Shown here in pieces: positions 25,203 to 36,672 of a stretch of DNA of 64,000 nucleotides. The position numbers and the translations under genes are program-made. Source of the DNA: Larimichthys crocea (lineage: Eukaryota; Chordata; Actinopteri; Sciaenidae); the NCBI RefSeq assembly GCF_000972845.2, contig NC_040027.1:15917803-15981802 (forward strand), given 5' to 3'. Under the pieces are notes generated by a model that was not told where the DNA came from, did no database searches, and worked only from the letters and a program-made list of their open reading frames with translations. How positions within the stretch are numbered: position 1 is the stretch's first letter; each line of letters opens with the position of its first letter.

Positions 25203-26973
25203 CATATGTTGATATTTTTCTTCTTTCCTTCAATAACAGCGATTTTAACCGACACTTTAACATTCACATATTCATTTAATTAAATGATTAAAACTTACAT
25301 TTAGTCGATGTCTCCACACTGTTGCGTAACAGGAGTGAATTATGTTGTAATCATTTTTTCCCCTAAATATCCAGACAAGTGTAAGTGACTCTAGATCATT
25401 ACTGAACCACAGCGGTGCTTGTAATTGGGCTCTGAATATTTCGGGAACCTGTCTACTCAGTGCATGGGATGAGCAGCTGTGCTTTGTCAGTTCACAGTAT
25501 GATCATCTTATCCATTTCCAATAGTGCTAACCCTAGAGAAACTTCTGTTTCTATCGCTAACGCAGCACACCTGTTGCAGCTTGTTAGAGGTGTTATTATG
25601 CCCTTGACACTGAAACAGAACCTGTTCCTATTTTAATCTGCACACACTTTGATGCCAGGCTTCAAGTTTCTTTTACCAATGACTGATAATTCCTGTTCTT
25701 ATTGCTCAGAGTTGGTTGAACTATTGTACAGAGTTTTTCTCTGTATAAAATGTATTTTTTGGCAAATGAGTCATGCAAAATAAAAATTTGTAAAGAGATA
25801 TTGAATAGTCCTCTCAGCCACCTGACTGTATTGAATCAAGCTTTTGTATGTAGAAATGTGGGGACGCCTGTTCATTGATATTGATATCAAATCATGAAAC
25901 CTGTACTTAGTGATTTTTAAGCCACTTGAAAGCAACACGTAAACACAACACTGACAGTAATAAATATCAGTAATTTGTTGTGTAACATGTTAGTTTGTTA
26001 CTGGAGTAAAATTACCATTCGTTCATCATGTTTTATTTAGTTTGTTATGCACATTCTTTAGCTTTGTTTTAGTCTGCACTTACTCCTGAGTTAAATATCT
26101 TGTTCTTTAGCTTCTGTATGTTTCACCGTCGAGTTGCTAATATTGTCTGTCTGATGTTTGATGTCGGGCAGGTAGTGTATCACTGGCTTATGCCTCTGGA
26201 AACAAGGGTGACGATTGAAAGATTGAATCAGCAGTGAGCCGTAAAATCAAAACAAAGAGCTGAAAGGCACTAAAACACTTTGTAGTGCTGAAACAGGTTC
26301 TAACAGGTGAGTCCACAATTATAAGCATGTGAGTCTTTTTAATAATTCCTCTGCTTTATGGAGCTTTATGTGGGTGGATGGATTTGTTTTGCACTGTGAC
26401 AACCCCAACAAACCAGCATTATTTCTCCATGTTATGGAGTAGGCGAGTGAGTTACTGCTTTATATACTGCAGCCTTCACTTTTTTATTCTGTTGTGTTGA
26501 GTTTGAGTCTGTTTCTCTGTGTGTGTTTTTACTCACTCACTCTCGCTCACTCACACAGTTTTCATTTTTCATCCTTTCGCCTTTCTCTTCTGTTCCATCC
26601 ACGGTGTAACAAAACAGAAAATGTAGACAGAAATGGGGTGAATAATCAGAAAAATGTGCATCAGGTTGTTGCTGAGACAGTGCGTTACTGTGCATCCGCA
26701 CTAGTAGAGACTGTTAGGAGCCTGATTCAGCTTCTCATAGGGGTAAACGTGGATTATAATAATCTCCTCTGAGATGCAGCAGGTGCATAAAGTTAAAAGA
26801 ATCTGTACGTACAGGTTGTCTGCTTCATCTGACACCAAGTATTTAGGAGATCCAATACATTTGCCCCACAGCAGCCTTCAATGAACCAGTCTGACATGGA
26901 AAACAACAACAGATAAATTGTGTTGAGTGATCTCCGACGATGTACTGCATCACCTCCTTACCTTGAGAGAACA

Positions 26974-27012
26974 GGGAGGAGGAGGAGGAGGAGAAGGAGG
27001 AGGAGGAGGTGG
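26974..27012. repeat. (GGA)n tract
   Basis: Interrupted GGA triplets on the plus strand. The inverted copy near 52115-52170 carries the complementary CCT tract with a different length. Confidence 0.8.
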
Positions 27013-29957
27013 AGGGTCTGTGAAGTGTTGCTCTGATGCCTGGCTGCTTGTGTTCACAAGGTGTGTTGCTGTGAATAAAGTGAGACAAAGAGATTAAGAG
27101 GATGGGAGGTGGGGTCATGTATGCGGCTGGGCTAACCTGCTGGAATACAGAGCGTGAGGATTACTTCTCCTCCTCGTCTAGACAGCTAGAGCTGAAGAGG
27201 GGTGAAATGAACGATGTGCACCACTACAAAGAACAAAGAATGTGTCTATCTGTATCTGGAAGCACTTACGTAGTCTTAAATGCCACTGCTGTGTAATTAC
27301 TTCTAAGAACAACAGAATGTTACATCTCTGCTAATCCATCGAATTTATCTTCCATTGTTCTAGTCTCAAGCTATAACCTGAACATTCATTCAAGCCAAAT
27401 CTCCTCAACCATGAGATCCCCTGCCGTTTCTCATGACAAATCCCCATGACCTCCCTATAAAATGATACGCTCTAGCTTCTCTTTACACTGCGGTCTCCAC
27501 CGGGCGTCCACTAGTGCTCCGGTCATTACTACAGGCCCATTTCTTTGCTCGGATATCAGAGGCCCGGTGCATGCCGTTGTGGTAGTGAGCCTGCAAGCTG
27601 AGAGGGGTGAGCGAGCCATGTCCTGTGGGCTTCCAGCCACATCATGAGCAAGCAGGGATTTTGACTGCTGGAGCATGAAGTGGAAGCAGCCACACTTCAT
27701 AAATCCCGTGCATCGCTGTGCTGCATGTAGGTGGAGATACAAAGCCTGGGGAAACAAAGAAATTGCAGTTCTTACATGCTGTGTTCAGCTATTTAATATA
27801 CTGTAGTGGTGGCCTTACATCTGCAGTGTAGCCTACTGTCTTCAGGCAGTATTATGTTGACATATGTTGCTCTGAATAATTAAAACCAATATTGTTTTTA
27901 TTGTTATAAAAACTTGTGGTCTACATTTGCTTGTCACCTTGGATTGCCTATATAAAGAAATTTACAGTGTATTCTCTTGATACTTCTGCCAGCAAAGAGT
28001 GTCCAAACGCTTGGACACAATGCAAAGTAATCGCAGAGGTCCATTATCCTCCAGTCATCCATCAGTCTTTCAGTAATTTAAGGCTGTGAAAGTCTGCGTG
28101 TCCACCTTTACGCTGCCAGGAAGACACACAAACACAAAAACACAAAACCAACTCTCCCTGTGTCCACACAAACAGAGCTGCAGGCAACGAGTCAAATATG
28201 ATGCTCCCTCGTTGCGAGTGAATAAATTACAAGTGATCGTGTTTTGTAATGAAGGCAGCGGCGCATATTGCGCAAATGCTCTGCTTTTTTAATGATTTAA
28301 TTAGAGAACCTCGCTGAAAAACTGGAGCAGAAAATTTCGACACAGGGATGAGCGAGGAGTTCTGCCAGGAAACGGCACCATGACTCAAGATCCTGTGTTA
28401 ATTGCTGCAGCAGTGGACAGATGTGCCTCACGTTTCTGCCCATTTCCTGCTTTATTAAAATTAGTTGAACCCCAAAGAACGCCAACTGTTGTCTTCCTAA
28501 ACTAAATGATTTACGACCGCTAAGCGGCATTGTGTCATCCTAATTTCCGACATACTCTACCCAATTTGCCAAAGGATTCAGGCAGCTGAGCTTGTTAAAT
28601 CATTAACTACAGCTATCATGAACTACCATTTGTCCCAAAATAACAAATGGATAAAACTACTAAAAAACAAACTTCAGAAGTTTCAGCCTTCTTTTCTTCT
28701 TCTTTTTTTCTTCAGCCTTGACGTACACCACCAGTGACTAGACCTACTATTTTACCACCAGCTGACTATCCCATTGCCCCAGAAAGTTTTAGGTTTTCAG
28801 GCAGACTTCTCCTTAATCAAACTAAACTACAAAAAGTTCAATAAAGTCACAGAGTCAGTGCAGTTAGTTTGTCATGTGGACCAAAAGGGGACAGCTCGAT
28901 GTGCTGTAGTGCTGCCCCAGCCCAAATGCTGTGTCCCTACACTGACAGCAGCATGAGCATTAATCACCCAACTCATTAAGACAATGTGCACAAGTGCCCA
29001 GAGCTCATAAACTCTGGAATAGACCATAGTGACTGTTTTACCTCCTGAAGCATCTGCTTATTTACCTCCTGGTACAGTCAACCCGAACATACAGCCATTT
29101 CATATGACACAGGCTATGTCTGTTTGTCCATAATCTGTCTTCATAATCTAAATTAAAGTTTCTCATCCAGAAATCTTTCAAAATTGGGTCCATTCCCCTA
29201 AAATAACCTTCTACGCTAATTAGTAGGCCACTTAATGGTCTGTAAATCGGAATAATTTACATCAACATTATTTATGAATAAAAAAAATAAAATCTTACTT
29301 TTCAGTAACACTGGTGATTGTACTGAAATTGCAAACAAGGGAGATACAGGAAGGAAATTGATTTTAAACATTGATTTACTTCTGTCGAAAAGCACAAACT
29401 ATTATGATGAATAAAAAATGTGCAAATATATCTGTCAAGAGTAACCTCTAGTCTGTTGCTAAGACTAGAGAGGAGGTAAACTGTAGATAGTGCTCCAAGG
29501 TCCTAACTTGAATGGCCAGACTTTTCTAAAGCTGCATCATCCAGGCACAGTGGACGTACTTTTTATTGAAACAATATAGTCACACTGAAGCCATGAAAAA
29601 GCATTTCTGCTCACACGGACAGTTTCATGTTCTCCCAAGGCTGCATTAAAAGGGAACATTATGTGCAAAGCATTGCCTTGATCACTCGTGGGAAGAATGT
29701 AAAGAAGATGGGACAACAAAGTTTTGCTGATAATTAACAAATACCTTCTGTCATTTGGTAGATGTTCTTTGTAGAGTGAGCAAAGGCACTGGGGAAACTG
29801 CTACAAAGGCTTATAGTATCAACCCAGCTCCATGCAAGACAATCTGTGTTTTCAAGTTGACAAAAACCACTAAAAGAAGCAATACCATTCTATGAAAGCG
29901 TTGATTTGTAAAGATACTTACACGAGATAACCTGCAAAGGTTAAGTGTGCAACCTAA

Positions 29958-29971
29958 GTTGCCATGGCAAT
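29958..29971 (+). promoter_or_regulatory. RFX X-box-like motif
   Basis: GTTGCCATGGCAAT differs from the canonical palindromic X-box (GTTGCC, two bases, GGCAAC) only at the last base. It lies 2.9 kb upstream of the nr2c2ap start codon. Motif matching alone; no evidence of use. Confidence 0.35.
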
Positions 29972-31049
29972 ATAAAAAACAGGTGAAAAGAGACTTAAAA
30001 GGCCAGCTGGGGTTAAGCCCAAAGTTAGTTTGCTAACCTCTAATCCTGCCTCATAGGACATAACCCAGAAACAGAGGTGACAAAAACTCAAAGAGCAACA
30101 GCAGCCGTATAGTGGTGAAAAGAGTGACACAGATGGCCGAGGGAACATGAAGATTTAAGCCGTATGAGTGACAGAGGTGAAGATAATCCTGTAACAAGCT
30201 CAGTCAGCAAGAAAGGCCAGAAATGTTTCAGTGTGACAAAGTCCATCCATGAGACGTTAGAGCTGGAGATTCAGACAAAAGCTGCTTTTCCACAATACAG
30301 CAAAACTATTTTAAAAGACCGCTCATCGAAACAGTAGTGACAGCAATAATGATCCATCTTTTAATCCACCTTAATACATCTCAAAAATGGTTTGACATTT
30401 TGTGAAATACACTTTCTTTCCAAGAGTTAGATGAGAAGATCAATACCACTCTCATGTCGGTCCATTAAATATAAAGCTACAGCCAGGAGTCAGCTTACCA
30501 CTAAAGTTTACTCAACTCTTCTCATTTCATTTGTTTAATCTGTATAAAAACCGGAGCGTATAAACATAAAGTTGTGGTTTTACTCAACGTTATGCATCAG
30601 ACTATTTCTTCCTGGAGTCAAACGGTGAGGACACAAAGAGAGCCCATGTGAGGTCGTATGGACCCTGCTTGCAGCCCACCTTGGCATTATTAGCAGCTCA
30701 CATTGGTAAAGCAAACATGGGACCTTTTACTGAGCCAGCAGACATTTTATGGCTCCCCATGCCAGCTCATCATTCACCCATGTGAGGCCCACATGGCTAT
30801 GTTGGCCAGGTGGGTGTCCAAAATGACTACAGGCCAAAATCTGAGCACCTGGCAAATTAATTGTTGAGCCAGCGTTTTCTGATTAACAACTCTACAAAGA
30901 CTCCCAATGATATACATCACGGTTATTCACAGATATGGGACAGTACAAATATTACTGCAGCTTTAAATCACAATTCATGCTCAGTCTTAAACTCTTGACA
31001 GCCCGGCTATAAAAACCTGATGCTGTACGAACCAACATTGTAATGCAAG

Positions 31050-31076
31050 TGTGTGTGTGTGAGAGAGAGAGAGAGT
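31050..31076. repeat. (GT)n(GA)n microsatellite
   Basis: About six GT units run into GA units. The inverted copy near 47793-47812 has a shortened CT/CA version. Confidence 0.85.
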
Positions 31077-31285
31077 GTGGCTCTGATTGTAGAAGAGGTA
31101 AGAGGGTGTGTGTCCAAACCCTACAATCCAGTCACTCTCCCCCAGCCCCCTACGCAATTTTCACGGAGGCTGGGTTTCATCAGGTTTTGTATTTCAGACC
31201 TATTGATTATCTGCAGTGAAGGGGCACTGTGACAAAACCTCAGCAGGAGTTCTCCATCTGCAATAAGCCATGTGCCAAATACAAG

Positions 31286-31320
<35 letters not shown>
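31286..31320. repeat. (TC)n(AC)n microsatellite
   Basis: TC units pass into about 13 AC units. In the inverted copy near 47555 the tract is much shorter. Confidence 0.9.
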
Positions 31321-31325
<5 letters not shown>

Positions 31326-31711
31326 CTGCTTCTTTGCTGCAGAAAAGTATACTCGCAACTAAAAACAGTAAAACTCGTCCTTGTGTTGGATATTTTAGGG
31401 GACAACAACAAAAAACATTCAGTTTTATTTTAACACACGTGTAACATTTTAAAGCTGTCTCTCCTCTTTGTTTTTGTTATTCTCCTTCATTTGAAGGTTA
31501 CAATCGGTTAGCTGATCGATTCGCCTTTAGTGAGGCCCAGTGTCTGTAGTCCTCTCCTAATCGATTCTTATCTCCCTGACCTTTCTGTAACTTAGACAAA
31601 AGGGAGACACGCAGGTAAAAACACAACAGAGAGGACAGCACGCAAGCACGCCGACGGCCAGACTGCTGGGCACACAAAGATCAGAGAAGAGTTTAATGTT
31701 TAATGCTCTAA

Positions 31712-32440
31712 ATCAGGGGTCTTCAACCAGGCGTCCGTGACCCCTAGGAGGGTCCTGTTATGCCCCAGTCTAGGGGCCTAGAGCATAACAAGAAGTAGGT
31801 GTCTCAATCTTCCCCGAGTCCCAAGTAGCCACTTACACAAGTTTAGGTACAAACGAAAAAAAAAGGTTTATTTACAAAAGTCAAAATCTCAAAAAACTAT
31901 AACTAAGGAATCATCTTCAGGGTGGACCCAGGCCAAAACAACAACCAAAACAAATTATCTTGAAAATAAATCACTTCTCTCAGAAAATCAAAATCACAAT
32001 AAACTTACCTTCCTAAACTAACAAAAACAGGAGAAAACACAATCAAACAAAATGGCAATCCACCCCTACTCTTTAAACAAAAAGCTACTTCTAAGGTCAT
32101 ACGAAGAGTTTTACAAAAGGACATGTGGCGATAGTTGGGAGAGGAGGAGGATGAAGAAGTGGTGTCCACCTGGCAGCTGCCATCTTGGCTCCTTAAATCT
32201 TAGGGGCTTTCAGGTACAGCCAATCACAGGTCAGGACCGGAAAATTACTCCACCAATCGCCTCCTGGGGATGGCACATCCTATTTGCATACGAAAATAGA
32301 CAGCACAAACACAGGGCACACAAAGAAACACACACAGACTACAAACAAATATGACCACAGTCATAACAGTCCGGGGAGGCACTGCAAGGGGTCCGCCAAC
32401 TTTTGTCATAATAACTGACAATTTTCACCAACATAATTTG
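31712..32440 (+). repeat. Older interspersed repeat split by a solo LTR
   Basis: The left part (AGGGGTCTTCAACCAGGCG, then GACCCCTAGGAGGGTCC) and the right part (GTCCGGGGAGGCACTGCAAG, then GGGTCCGCC) join into a repeat head typical of fish hAT-like elements once the LTR at 31756-32368 and one copy of its 4-base duplication are removed. The right boundary is uncertain. Confidence 0.55.
31756..32368 (-). mobile_element. Solo LTR of a retrotransposon, about 613 bases
   Basis: The element starts TGTTATG and ends CATAACA, an inverted repeat with the TG...CA ends of LTRs. It is flanked by a GTCC duplication (31752-31755 and 32369-32372), the 4-5 base target duplication expected of Gypsy-type or retrovirus-like integrases. 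On the minus strand it has a TATA-like AGATTTAAGG about mid-element and a GTAAATAAACC polyadenylation signal in the last third, in the order promoter then poly(A). No internal genes remain, so it arose by recombination between two LTRs. Superfamily is not determined. A degraded copy lies at 46489-47102. Confidence 0.7.
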
Positions 32441-32747
32441 TGAGAATTAAAAAAATATAACAAAAACGAAAATGAGTAAACTGCAAGCATTAATGTGCAA
32501 TAACAAGCTTTTTATAGATTATTCCATTATGCATGAAGGTTTTATCAATCATAAACACATACAGGATAATAACCCAGTATATAAATAGATTAATAAGGTG
32601 AAATAAAAAGGTGAATAAAGTAAATATAAAAGTTATTATAGAACATGTGAAAAAGGCTGATTTAATTGATTAATTTGGAGCCTCTGAGGCCCTTTTAAAG
32701 ATGAAGGTTTTTTGGAGAGACGCTCAAGTATTTTGACGCAACTCGAC

Positions 32748-32763
32748 GCCCATCTAGTGGCGG
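32748..32763 (-). promoter_or_regulatory. CTCF-core-like motif
   Basis: On the minus strand CCACTAGATGGGC matches the CTCF core (CCASYAGRKGGC) except at its last base. It sits about 115 bases upstream of the nr2c2ap start codon. The raw copy near 46105 reads CCACTAGATGGCG, which fits the core fully. Motif evidence only. Confidence 0.3.
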
Positions 32764-32821
32764 AAAGACTAAACAGCTACGCATGGACCTCACTGTCGTA
32801 AAAAAACAAAAAAAACAAAGC

Positions 32822-32835
32822 GTTGCCAGGGCAAC
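32822..32835 (+). promoter_or_regulatory. Palindromic RFX X-box in the nr2c2ap promoter
   Basis: GTTGCCAGGGCAAC has both perfect half-sites (GTTGCC and GGCAAC) with the usual two-base spacer. It lies 41 bases before the nr2c2ap ATG, in a CpG-containing promoter-like stretch. RFX-family proteins, including the RFX complex that contains RFXANK, bind such sites. Occupation is inferred, not shown. Confidence 0.5.
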
Positions 32836-32875
32836 GTTTGCCGTATCGCTTGACGGCAGCTTGGTCTTTTCGGAC

Positions 32876-33262
32876 ATGGCGTCCTCCTCATTGATCTGCA
32901 GCGAGACTCAGAGCAGGTAACGTGAGGACACACCTGTAACGTGAGGACACACCTGTAACGTGAGGACACACCTGTGAGCGAATGAAGCTTATTCAATGAA
33001 GACAGAACAGACTGTCACGTTTGAAAGACTGTCTCTTATTGGTTCAACATGAAACGATCTGTGAATGCCACATGTGCTGCTCTCTGCTGTCATCCAGTGT
33101 GATGTAGTGATGTAGTAACCTCTTTATACTGTCACTGTTAGTAATGGTAAAAACTGATGCTCCGATTTCAGGGTGAGTTCAGTCCTCAACAGAGATGTGA
33201 AGCAGTATGGAAAGAAGTTCATGTTTGACTGCAACGAAGAGACATGCTGGAACTCAGACCAG
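32876..33262 (+). CDS. nr2c2ap: NR2C2AP exons 1-2 (5' half of the gene)
   Basis: Nuclear receptor 2C2-associated protein (TRA16) is known in mammals to bind the orphan receptor TR4/NR2C2 and repress its activity. Exon 1 is 32876-32916 (MASSSLICSETQS plus a split Arg) and exon 2 is 33172-33262 (VSSVLNRDVKQYGKK ... ETCWNSDQ). These match the human N-terminus, including VSSVLNR and EETCWNSDQ. Donors are AGCAG-GTAACG and ACCAG-GTAAAA; the exon 2 acceptor is GATTTCAG. The ATG is the first in a CpG-containing promoter stretch with an X-box 41 bases upstream. Exons 3-5 are at 55913-56967; all five exons give 142 residues against 139 in human. Between the halves lies the 21 kb wrongly oriented self-copy, so the long intron 2 is probably not real. 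Confidence 0.93.
32917..32973 (+). repeat. Three tandem 19-base units starting at the exon 1 splice donor
   Basis: The unit GTAACGTGAGGACACACCT is repeated exactly three times. The first GT is the actual nr2c2ap exon 1 donor. Each unit recreates GTAACGTGAG, but only the first is preceded by exon-like CAG. The inverted copy shows about two units. Confidence 0.9.
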
Positions 33263-33274
33263 GTAAAACACTAT

Positions 33275-33308
33275 GATATATATAGTATATGTGTATATAT
33301 ATATATAC
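33275..33308 (+). repeat. (TA)n microsatellite at the left breakpoint
   Basis: TA-rich tract in nr2c2ap intron 2, directly before sequence that no longer matches a normal intron. Its counterpart in the inverted copy is the longer TA tract at 45511-45590. Probably the site where the assembly originally broke. Confidence 0.85.
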
Positions 33309-35734
33309 TGGGGCTAGCAGATTGAAAGGGAAGCCGGCGCTCGTGATAGTATCGGGTATAAGAACACGATGATTATGTATCTTGACTTATATCTCTGCGG
33401 ACACGGAGAACAACAAGTGACGCAACACATGTGGGTCATCTGTCAGACGACAGATGTAAACTGGGTCAATTTTGTACCGTTTTTACACTCGGCATGTTTT
33501 TATCCCCTACTGATTACAGACAGCATAGATTGAAAAAGATAACATACTCAGTAAGGACGGTTCAACTATTTCTCTGTTCACATTTAAAAGCAATTTATTT
33601 AAATTAATTGACATATGAGGACAAACCTTTGTAGAATTATGTAGTGTTTTGCTGAATTGAGAAAAAAACAACGCCCGCTTGATTCGAACTCTCATCTGAC
33701 ACCCAAGGCAATGTTGCCCAGGATCAACTGGGCAAATTTCTAAAAAGGCTTGTTCATTGTTATAATGTGAGGAAATACTTTAACATTCCATGTATGGTGG
33801 TGGCTGTTTCTTTTCCTGCCAAGATTTTGTGCACAAATGTGCAAGATAAATGCGTTATGTGTATGATATTGTATCAAAATGATGTTCGTAATCAACTTGT
33901 AAAAAGTTAATGGTAAATTTGGAGAAAGACTAAATTCGAGAATTAAATGTAGATGCATTTTTTTTTTTGACACGCTAAATGAGGAATTGGAAAATAGATG
34001 TTTACAAAACCCTGTTCGGGGACCTGTAATCGTTAAATGGCACATTCATGACGATATGAAAACACAGGCCTGAATGTGATATATAGTCATGCCGCCGGAA
34101 GGGATTACTACCTTGGGGACACCAAAGATCTGTACGAGGTGCATAAGACGGAAGTGGATGGGGGGCATGGAATGGGAGCAGAGTGACAGAAGAAGGGGGA
34201 CGTGGTCAGAGAGGAAGGGGTCACAAAATCGAAGACATTAAGAGCTTCATGACAGGTATGTCAGTGGGAAAACAAAAAAAAAATAAATGAATTAAATAAA
34301 TAGGGAAACAAAGAAAACAGAAAACCAACGAAGCTCCTCCCATTAACTACAAAAGAGTTCACAGAACAGGCCTGATCAATTTTTGGCAAGTTAATGGGGG
34401 AATCGAATTGTAGAAACTTAAAAAAAGGAAAAGTTGGATTTAGGCTGATGTAAAAATATTAAGGATGAGTAACAAATTATAGGTATGGATTAAATCAAAC
34501 AAAATGAAACAAAGGTTTGTATCTGAAAAAAAGGATAATGAGGAGTGTGAGCCAAGAAGAATACAGAGACAAGTAAATAGGAAACAAACTCAGGACAGAA
34601 ACCGTGATTAGTCCTCAGGCACTGAGTTTAACTCAATTGGGTCCGTGGAAAGAATGTAAAAAAAATAAAGCAATTTGGTCAGTTAATAGTGAGGGAGATT
34701 CGGGAGAAAATATTACATTGTAATGTAGGTGGAAAAAAGGGGGGGGCAGTAAAAGTCAAATTACACTAAAGGTGTGTGACAGTGAAACAGTTTCCAAATA
34801 TAGGGGGTGAAATAAGTGTGACGAAGGAAGTCACGAAAATAAATAGGATTCAGTGAAGAGAGCTGTCGAAATAATTTGAGGGTAGTGACGCACATAGCAA
34901 CCCCGGAAAATAACCATGGGGCCCGTAGGAATGGGGAGGGGAGCAAGATTCCTCCAAGTTCGAAACAGGGCGCGGCCTAAAATTTTCATAGTGGGGCGTT
35001 GGTGGGGGCTATAGACAGTTCTGAAATCGCCCAATTAGTCCCAACAAACGAAAAGGCGTGCAAGGCAACAAAGGCAGCACACAAGAAAACAACAACGCAA
35101 AAGAAGCCGGTAGGTGCAAGTTCTCAGACTAGAGGGTCGTGATAAAAAAGTGCCAAAGTCAAAGTAACGAAGGCAGGGTAAAAAGGCACCAAGACAGATT
35201 AAATCAAAAGTGAAGATACGCGGAAAGAGAAATGGGGAAAAAGACCTGAAAGTACATGAAGAGAGAGGGAGGGAAGAGGGGGGAGAGGGAGGGGGGTGAA
35301 AGAGGAAATGACAAGGAAAACACGTGTGCGGTGGAAGTCGAATAAGCAGGCAGGGGGAGGATGCTAAAGTGGATGCATGAAACAGACCAGGCGGACGTGC
35401 AGGGAGAATGGGCACCGGGGAAGGGGATCGACGGTTGCAATGATGTGGTGACTGTGGCGGTGAAAATAATACCGACATCTGATGCATGTGCCCAGGGCGA
35501 CGACGGAGGACAAATACAGTCCGGCTGCCTCAGGGATGTGCACCAATAGATCACTGTGAATACAGGCACCTGGAAAAAGACAAGGGCAGAGGGACTCTCG
35601 TGTCACTGGGGGGCGCACGCACAAGGGTTACCGCTTGCCACGTGATAGAATGGGCTTCTGACCCTCTAGCGGGGGTCGGGCGGGAGAGCCAGTGTATTGT
35701 GTACATGGGGTTGGGAGGCAGTGGGATTTTGATT
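33309..35734 (-). other. Degraded copy of 61.05-62.47 kb
   Basis: The left end (CCGGCGCTCGTG near 33332) matches the reverse complement of the tmem221 stop-codon region at 62455. Clear further matches are 33745-34080 with 62140-61865, the segment around GAAGTGGATGGGG near 34151 with 61795, and 34320-34400 with 61680-61600. From about 34.4 to 35.7 kb the text is mostly unalignable by eye. Reading frames of 100-150 codons here are not genes. Confidence 0.8.
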
Positions 35735-36672
35735 GTTTGGTACCCACCACCCCCACCCCCACCAACAAACCCCACACCCCAAACACACCACCCCCCACCC
35801 CCAACCCACACCCAACCCACATCAACCAACGACCCAAAACCAACAAACACCAACCCAGCCCCACCAACAACCCACAAAACACACCCCCCCCCCACCCACG
35901 GCACCCAAACCAAAGCAAACCCCCAAACCACCACACACATCCCCCCCGGGACCCCAACCCCACTCCACAAGGCGCCCACCCCACCAAACCCACACCCACC
36001 ACCCAAAAACCAACAACCCCACAAAACACACAACCAACCCCCAAACCCCACACCCACCCCAAACCACCAACCACCCCCCCAAACCCCCCACCCACCTACA
36101 ACAACACCCCCCCACCAATACACAAAAACCCAAACCCAACCACCAACACCACACACCCCACAAAAAAACCCCAACCCAACCCTACCCGCACAATCACGAC
36201 CACCCACAACCCACAAAACCCCACACACCCACAACCACAACCACACCCACCCCAACAAACACACCCACCACACCCCCCCCCAACCACCCCCACCCGCACC
36301 AACCACGCAGCCCAACCCCCAACCCCAACAAACCCCCCAACTGCCCATAATAGCCCCCACCCCAACCCTAAACCACACACCCACTCCTCATCCACCCACC
36401 AAAACAACCCCCACCGTACCCCAGCACCCATCCAGCACTCAGCACAATCAAGACCACCCACCACCACCACCCAACCCCCACCCCCACCAACCACCAACCC
36501 AAAACCCCCACCCCCCACACCCCACCCCAACCCACCCCAACCACAACCCACAAAAACCCAAACACCAAAACCCACCCTGTTTTGGTTTTTGGTCTTTTGT
36601 TTTTATTTTTGTGGTTGGGTGTTTGTATTTGGGTTGTTGTTGGGTTTTTTTGGTTGGTGAGTGTAAGTTTTT
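35735..36672 (+). repeat. Almost pure C/A stretch followed by a short G/T-rich stretch
   Basis: From about 35742 to 36575 the plus strand is nearly all C and A in irregular order (CCACCCCCACCAACAAACCC style) with only a few G or T. From 36576 to 36672 it becomes T/G-rich. It has no period, so it is not a satellite, and it has no counterpart in the genuine locus around 61.05-61.5 kb. It produces reading frames of 407, 322 and 277 codons that are pure low complexity. Probably a base-calling or sequencing artefact. Confidence 0.75.

Larger units (their letters stand above)
24470..33308 (+). repeat. Left arm of a large inverted repeat (genuine copy)
   Basis: The whole 8.8 kb recurs in reverse complement at 45591-54768. 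Anchors: 24590 with 54580, 27460-27650 with 51470-51660, 30000 with 49040, 31230 with 47620, 32876 with 45981, 33262 with 45605. This arm has the intact nr2c2ap exons 1-2 and clean splice signals, so it is the true copy. Apart from nr2c2ap it is intergenic, with repeats listed separately and no other recognisable gene. Confidence 0.92.
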
